Shown here piece after piece: positions 59,884 through 64,000 of a DNA stretch of 64,000 nt; the stretch's first letter is position 1, and every line of letters starts with the position of its first letter. Where the stretch lies: contig JAIXMP010000011.1 in assembly GCA_025677815.1 (NCBI GenBank), positions 1,364,001 through 1,428,000 on the forward strand, in the 5' to 3' direction. The notes under the pieces are model-generated. The model was not told the origin of the DNA. It did no database searches and saw nothing but the letters and a program-made list of their open reading frames with translations. This stretch comes from Phascolomyces articulosus. Taxonomy: Eukaryota; Mucoromycota; Mucoromycetes; Mucorales; Lichtheimiaceae. The translations under genes were made by a program, and so were the position numbers.

Positions 59884-60052
59884 TCACATGTAGTACATCA
59901 CTATAAAATATGTAAAAATAAAAAATCATCAGTGTATGAAAAAAAAAGTACAATAAAAAAACACAACCTCTTTTTTTTTTATGGGACCCCAACCGAATTT
60001 TTGTTTTTTTCATTTCACACTACAATTACTAACTACTTATCCATCACACACA

Positions 60053-60089
<37 letters not shown>

Positions 60090-63000
60090 CTTTTCTATTT
60101 TCTTCCTCCCCCAACACAACCAACAATTACTCTCACACTTTTACAATAAAAAAACAATGAACTATACCTTTTTGTAACTCGGGTTTGACAGTAGCAAAAC
60201 TAGCCATTTGTTGTTCTGAATCAAGACTTTCAGAGGTAGCTTCAGTATCTGACCAATTTTCACCCCGGCGATGAAAACGAGCACGGGCCGCCACTAAGTC
60301 GGCATAGTAAGCGGGTGGTACTATCGATACAGCACGTGTGGCCCGGCCATAAATGTAGCACAGTCGATAAGTCAATTCTTGTAAAGAATCAGCACTGAAT
60401 TTATTTTCGTCGTACAGTACATGATAATGCGTGGGGCGTGAAGTACCTTGTAAACCAGCATGCGATTGTAGATCTATTATTCATTTTTTTAATATGTTGA
60501 TTATATATATATATATAAATACATCCAGAAGAAATATCATGATCCTCTCTATCTCCCCCACTACCCCAAATGAAAACTTACAAAAGTCAAATTCGAAAGG
60601 ATGAACAATCTCTGTATCTACCACAGTTCCAGGTTGACAATTTCCTGTTCGATCCGCATCACGTTGTTCCACTGGAAAAAACCGAGCATGATGTCTCTTT
60701 TGCACCACCACAAAAGTAATTGTTGGTTTATATTCTTTATCCAAAGAAGAACATGCTGCATGAATTTGTTGAACTTCATTTTTTAAAACCGCACTGAATT
60801 GACCTTCCGAAATTCCATCACGATAAAACAAAATACGGTCAGGTTTTTGACCACACGCTTGATAAAATGATTTGAGTAATTCTTTAATCATATTGGCTAA
60901 ATCGGCAATAATTTCTGTACGATTGGCTTGAACGCGAATAGCACTGGAATAACGACTGGCACGTGCATCCATGGAAGCGGTGACAGCAGCAACAGAAGGA
61001 CGATTCATATCCCCAGGTGCAGGATGGGTCACATCACCACCAAAGACAATCGTGGGACGTTCAGCAATAAATGGAATTTGAGAGGCAGATAAAAACATAT
61101 TCATTCCACCTAATTTCATATTCACCTTGAGACACACATTGGCACAATATTGTTTTTTGGCATCATTGATATGTTTGCTTTGGACACATTGTGTGGGAAT
61201 TCCAATAACAGTATCCGAGACACGTTTGATTTCTGCATACAAAGGAACACCTGTATTTGGTAAAATACACAAAATCAATTGAGGTGTGGCTTTGGCTGTA
61301 TTACCTGCCTTGAGCCATGCTTCTTTCAATGTACGATCCACACTAGCTTGAGGATCACCATGGGTAATAGGTGGATTACGATTGATCACATTAAGTCCTG
61401 TATCAATAAACGTTTGACATAATTCACGAACAAATCGACCAATGGCAGAAATAGGCAATTGTGCATGAAAATTCACAACAGACCAAGAACCTAATGTAGC
61501 TCCTTGAGCCACTTTTTTACCACGTAAATTCCATGCACCTCCTTGAGGGACAAATGTACCCTCTTGACTTGAACTGGAATAAGATACTTGAGGTGTCGAC
61601 AAAACACGTGCCTTGATCAATGCCATTTCCGGTTTCACCGTCATACCAAATTGCTCCATATACTCATTGTCCTTGTACTGTAACAACGAATATCCTTGTT
61701 TGATCTTGTTGGCACGGATTGTAGGTTTTTGACATGTAAATTTGATCATTTCTGCTGTTTGTTTTTCATTCAATTTTTTCATAAATCGTTGACCTGCGAC
61801 AATTTCACAGACTTCCATAGGTAAAAACATTTCCTTGCGTACGACAATACATGGTAAAAATGGATATTTGAGACGCATATTGTGATGTTTCGCAAAATAG
61901 TGAGCCACACTATGTTCGTTACCATCTTGATCTTGAAATAGGGTACGGTCTGCTGCTGAAGGAGTTAAACGAAGAATCTTGTATTTACGTTTATTATTTT
62001 CTCCTCGATGTGTGATTTGGATTTTTAATCCTTTCAATGCTTTTTCCAATTTAGCACGATCACGATCAGTGATACCACGACGTAACTCATCAATCGTACG
62101 ACGACCTAGGATTTTCGTGGTCATGTCGGGTAATCGATCACTTTCATAAAAAGCAGTGGCACTCACGTCGACATTAATCATCATTTTACCAATCCCAGGA
62201 CGAGCAGATTGATAGAACCCTTGCCATACTTCAGCACCATTGGGTAATGAACGACGTTCTTGAGGTGTGAAAAAGGAACGACCTACAGTAGCATAAAGCA
62301 TACTGGGTAAATGACGAATCAAGACATCCAAAATCATAATGGCTATATAATATATATATTGTATGAGTGATTTATGTTACTGCATAACGTTTCTTTTTTA
62401 CTTTTTAGGAAAGAATAAAGTTACCTGTTAAACAATTAGGTGTCAATCTTGTTTCACCATTTAAAAATCGACGTAATTCATCCATATTAATTTCACCTGC
62501 TTTTTTAATACGAATACGAAAAGTACCACCTGTACGTTTTGTGGCTGATCCTACATTATCACTATCATGTAATTCAACCTACCCATAGAATATAAATATC
62601 AGTAAAGAGGCATTTTGCTTTTTTTTTTTTTGTAATGATAAAAAAAAAAAAAGTTGGATGTATGTAAATGTAGAATGCAATGTGTCGTGTAACAATCAAC
62701 AACAAATAAAATAGTTGTCCATAACAACAATATCTAACATGACCTCTTACATCCTCTTTACACATATATACGCGTTTTTTTTTCTTCTTCCAACAACATC
62801 ATCATCCATTTGAATGATTTTCATCAAATATCAAAATACCCACAAAAACGTTTAATGAAAAAGGAAAAGCATGTTCTCACTATTATTATTATTATTTTTT
62901 ACCTCATATTGACCCGCGTTTTCAGGACCTAATTGTAATGGTTTTGGAGCAAAGACATTTTTTCGACCATCATAAATGGTTTTGATCCCACGAAGAATTC

Positions 63001-63205
63001 CATGACCTCCCATATCTTCAAATTGTTTCCATACTTTACGATAAACAGCAGGTGGAGCATTTGCTTGATCAATATTGATATCATAATGATGTACTACTTG
63101 AAGTGGGAAACTTTGGATTTCAAAAAAGTTACTTCGAACGCGAACAGGTTTTCCTGTTTGACAATGATTGGGACGAAGTACATAGTCAGTCAGTTGTAAC
63201 GCCAT
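59884..63205 (-). CDS. AGO: Argonaute (RNAi slicer)
   Basis: Five exons: 63205-62903, 62578-62425, 62342-60582, 60473-60168 and a 17-nt last exon 59900-59884, giving 846 aa. N domain, linker, PAZ (about 230-380), MID and PIWI (about 500-840) are all recognisable. The 5'-phosphate pocket shows YAEIKR and TQCVQSK. PIWI catalytic positions are D589 (FGGDVTHP), E629 (ANRTEII), D661 ([11 protein letters not shown]) and D798 ([14 protein letters not shown]), a DEDD tetrad where human AGO2 has DEDH; slicing should still be possible. The last exon restores the typical ending VMYYM, which supports the model. It acts in small-RNA silencing in the cytoplasm or nucleus. Mucorales use Argonautes in vegetative and epimutational RNAi. 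The last intron contains a (CA)n microsatellite. Dicer and RdRP genes are not in the window. Confidence 0.96.
60045..60087 (+). repeat. (CA)n microsatellite
   Basis: Nearly uninterrupted CA units within the last intron of Argonaute (TG on the coding strand). Confidence 0.9.
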
Positions 63206-64000
63206 GATTTTTGTTGATTTGGAGGAGGAGTGGTAGAGTTTCCCAAAAATGTGAAGATAAAAAAAAATGGAGTGGATATGTCTCTTTCTTTTCCTTGAAA
63301 AAAAAAAAAGTTGAAAGGAAGAAAAGTAAAAGGTTAAAAAAGAAAAAAGAGTTTATTATAATGACAAATAAAAAAAAAATACGCCCACATTGCTCGTTGT
63401 TTATATCAACCTTTTCTTTAGAGTACGATGCAATCTTGAATATATTTATCTCACTTTTTGACATATAATAGTAAATAAGTGAGAGTTTAAAAATAGGAAC
63501 TTGATAGACTACAAGTAAAGTTTTTGATTGGCATCTAAAATCAAGCAATTCATTTTGGATTTTTTTATATAGAATCCATCTATCATTTCGAATCCTTTTC
63601 TTTTTTATTAATTAAAAAATACGATAAAACACGTAATGTGGAAGCTGAGTTTGTTATGTGGCAAAAAAAATAACCTGAAACGTGGGATAAACAAGCATAA
63701 ACAGGAGGTTCTATTATACTCACTAACAATACATCAAGGGGGTGGAGGAGTCCGTAGCAATGTGCATATTCTTTTTATGTATTTTCATTCTTGGTAGTTA
63801 CAATAATGTATCCTCCACATCTTTTCTATCATGCATTTCTGTCAATCATCACAATTTTTTTCTATCATCCTATTTCATCATTATCATTATTGTTATTAAT
63901 ATATCTATACAACTTTTTATTATTATTATTATTAATTAATTATATATAAGAAAAAAATGGGTTTTTAGAGAGGAAGATGGAACGAATCTATTCTTGTAAA
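63206..64000. other. Upstream region of Argonaute
   Basis: AT-rich with A and T runs and ATT repeats; presumably the Argonaute promoter. No further gene recognised before the window ends. Confidence 0.55.

Overview
The window is nuclear DNA of an early-diverging fungus, most likely a mucoralean (Mucoromycota). The reasons are very AT-rich intergenic DNA, many short GT-AG introns (mostly about 50-400 nt), Q/N/S-rich disordered proteins, a division 1 chitin synthase, an RNAi Argonaute, fungal-type riboflavin synthase, and TPR/F-box/LRR paralogues of a kind I associate with Mucorales. The phylum call is inference. I found 18 protein-coding genes and no rRNA or CRISPR. No convincing canonical tRNA was seen, only one tRNA-sized folded element. 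Intron joins were checked for reading phase by hand, so most multi-exon models below are complete from ATG to stop.

Layout. 1-5 kb: a small S/T/P-rich protein (+) converging on riboflavin synthase RIB5 (-). 7.6-16.1 kb: a membrane receptor-like pseudokinase (+), a Golgi-type PC-esterase/NXPE-like protein (-), a FAM72 homologue (-) and a single-pass membrane protein with a disordered tail (-). 19-24 kb: an unrecognised 226-aa protein and the first TPR/F-box/LRR gene. 26-30 kb: a YvcK/CofD-like UPF0052 protein, a small coiled Q-rich protein and cyclophilin PPIL3 (-). 31-39 kb: chitin synthase and a stand-alone adenylate-forming (ANL) enzyme. 42-46.5 kb: a disordered protein (-) divergent from proteasome inhibitor PI31 (+). 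50-53 kb: the second TPR/F-box/LRR gene, a diverged duplicate of the first including its flanks. 55-63 kb: three minus-strand genes, a plasma-membrane syntaxin, a J-domain protein and Argonaute.

The genes do not form one pathway and the order looks like ordinary fungal gene content. There are functional themes. Cell surface and secretion: chitin synthase, syntaxin, PC-esterase, pseudokinase receptor. Protein quality control: two F-box proteins, PI31, J-protein, cyclophilin. RNA silencing: Argonaute. Intergenic stretches of 2-4 kb are AT-rich, with homopolymers and microsatellites, and I saw no transposon ORFs.

The most interesting items are the receptor-like pseudokinase that has lost the VAIK, HRD and DFG catalytic residues, the dispersed F-box gene duplication bounded by poly-T, a PPIL3 gene whose ATG is alone in its exon, an Argonaute with a DEDD rather than DEDH tetrad, a syntaxin with a polyglycine tail beyond its membrane anchor, and an isolated strong G-quadruplex motif.
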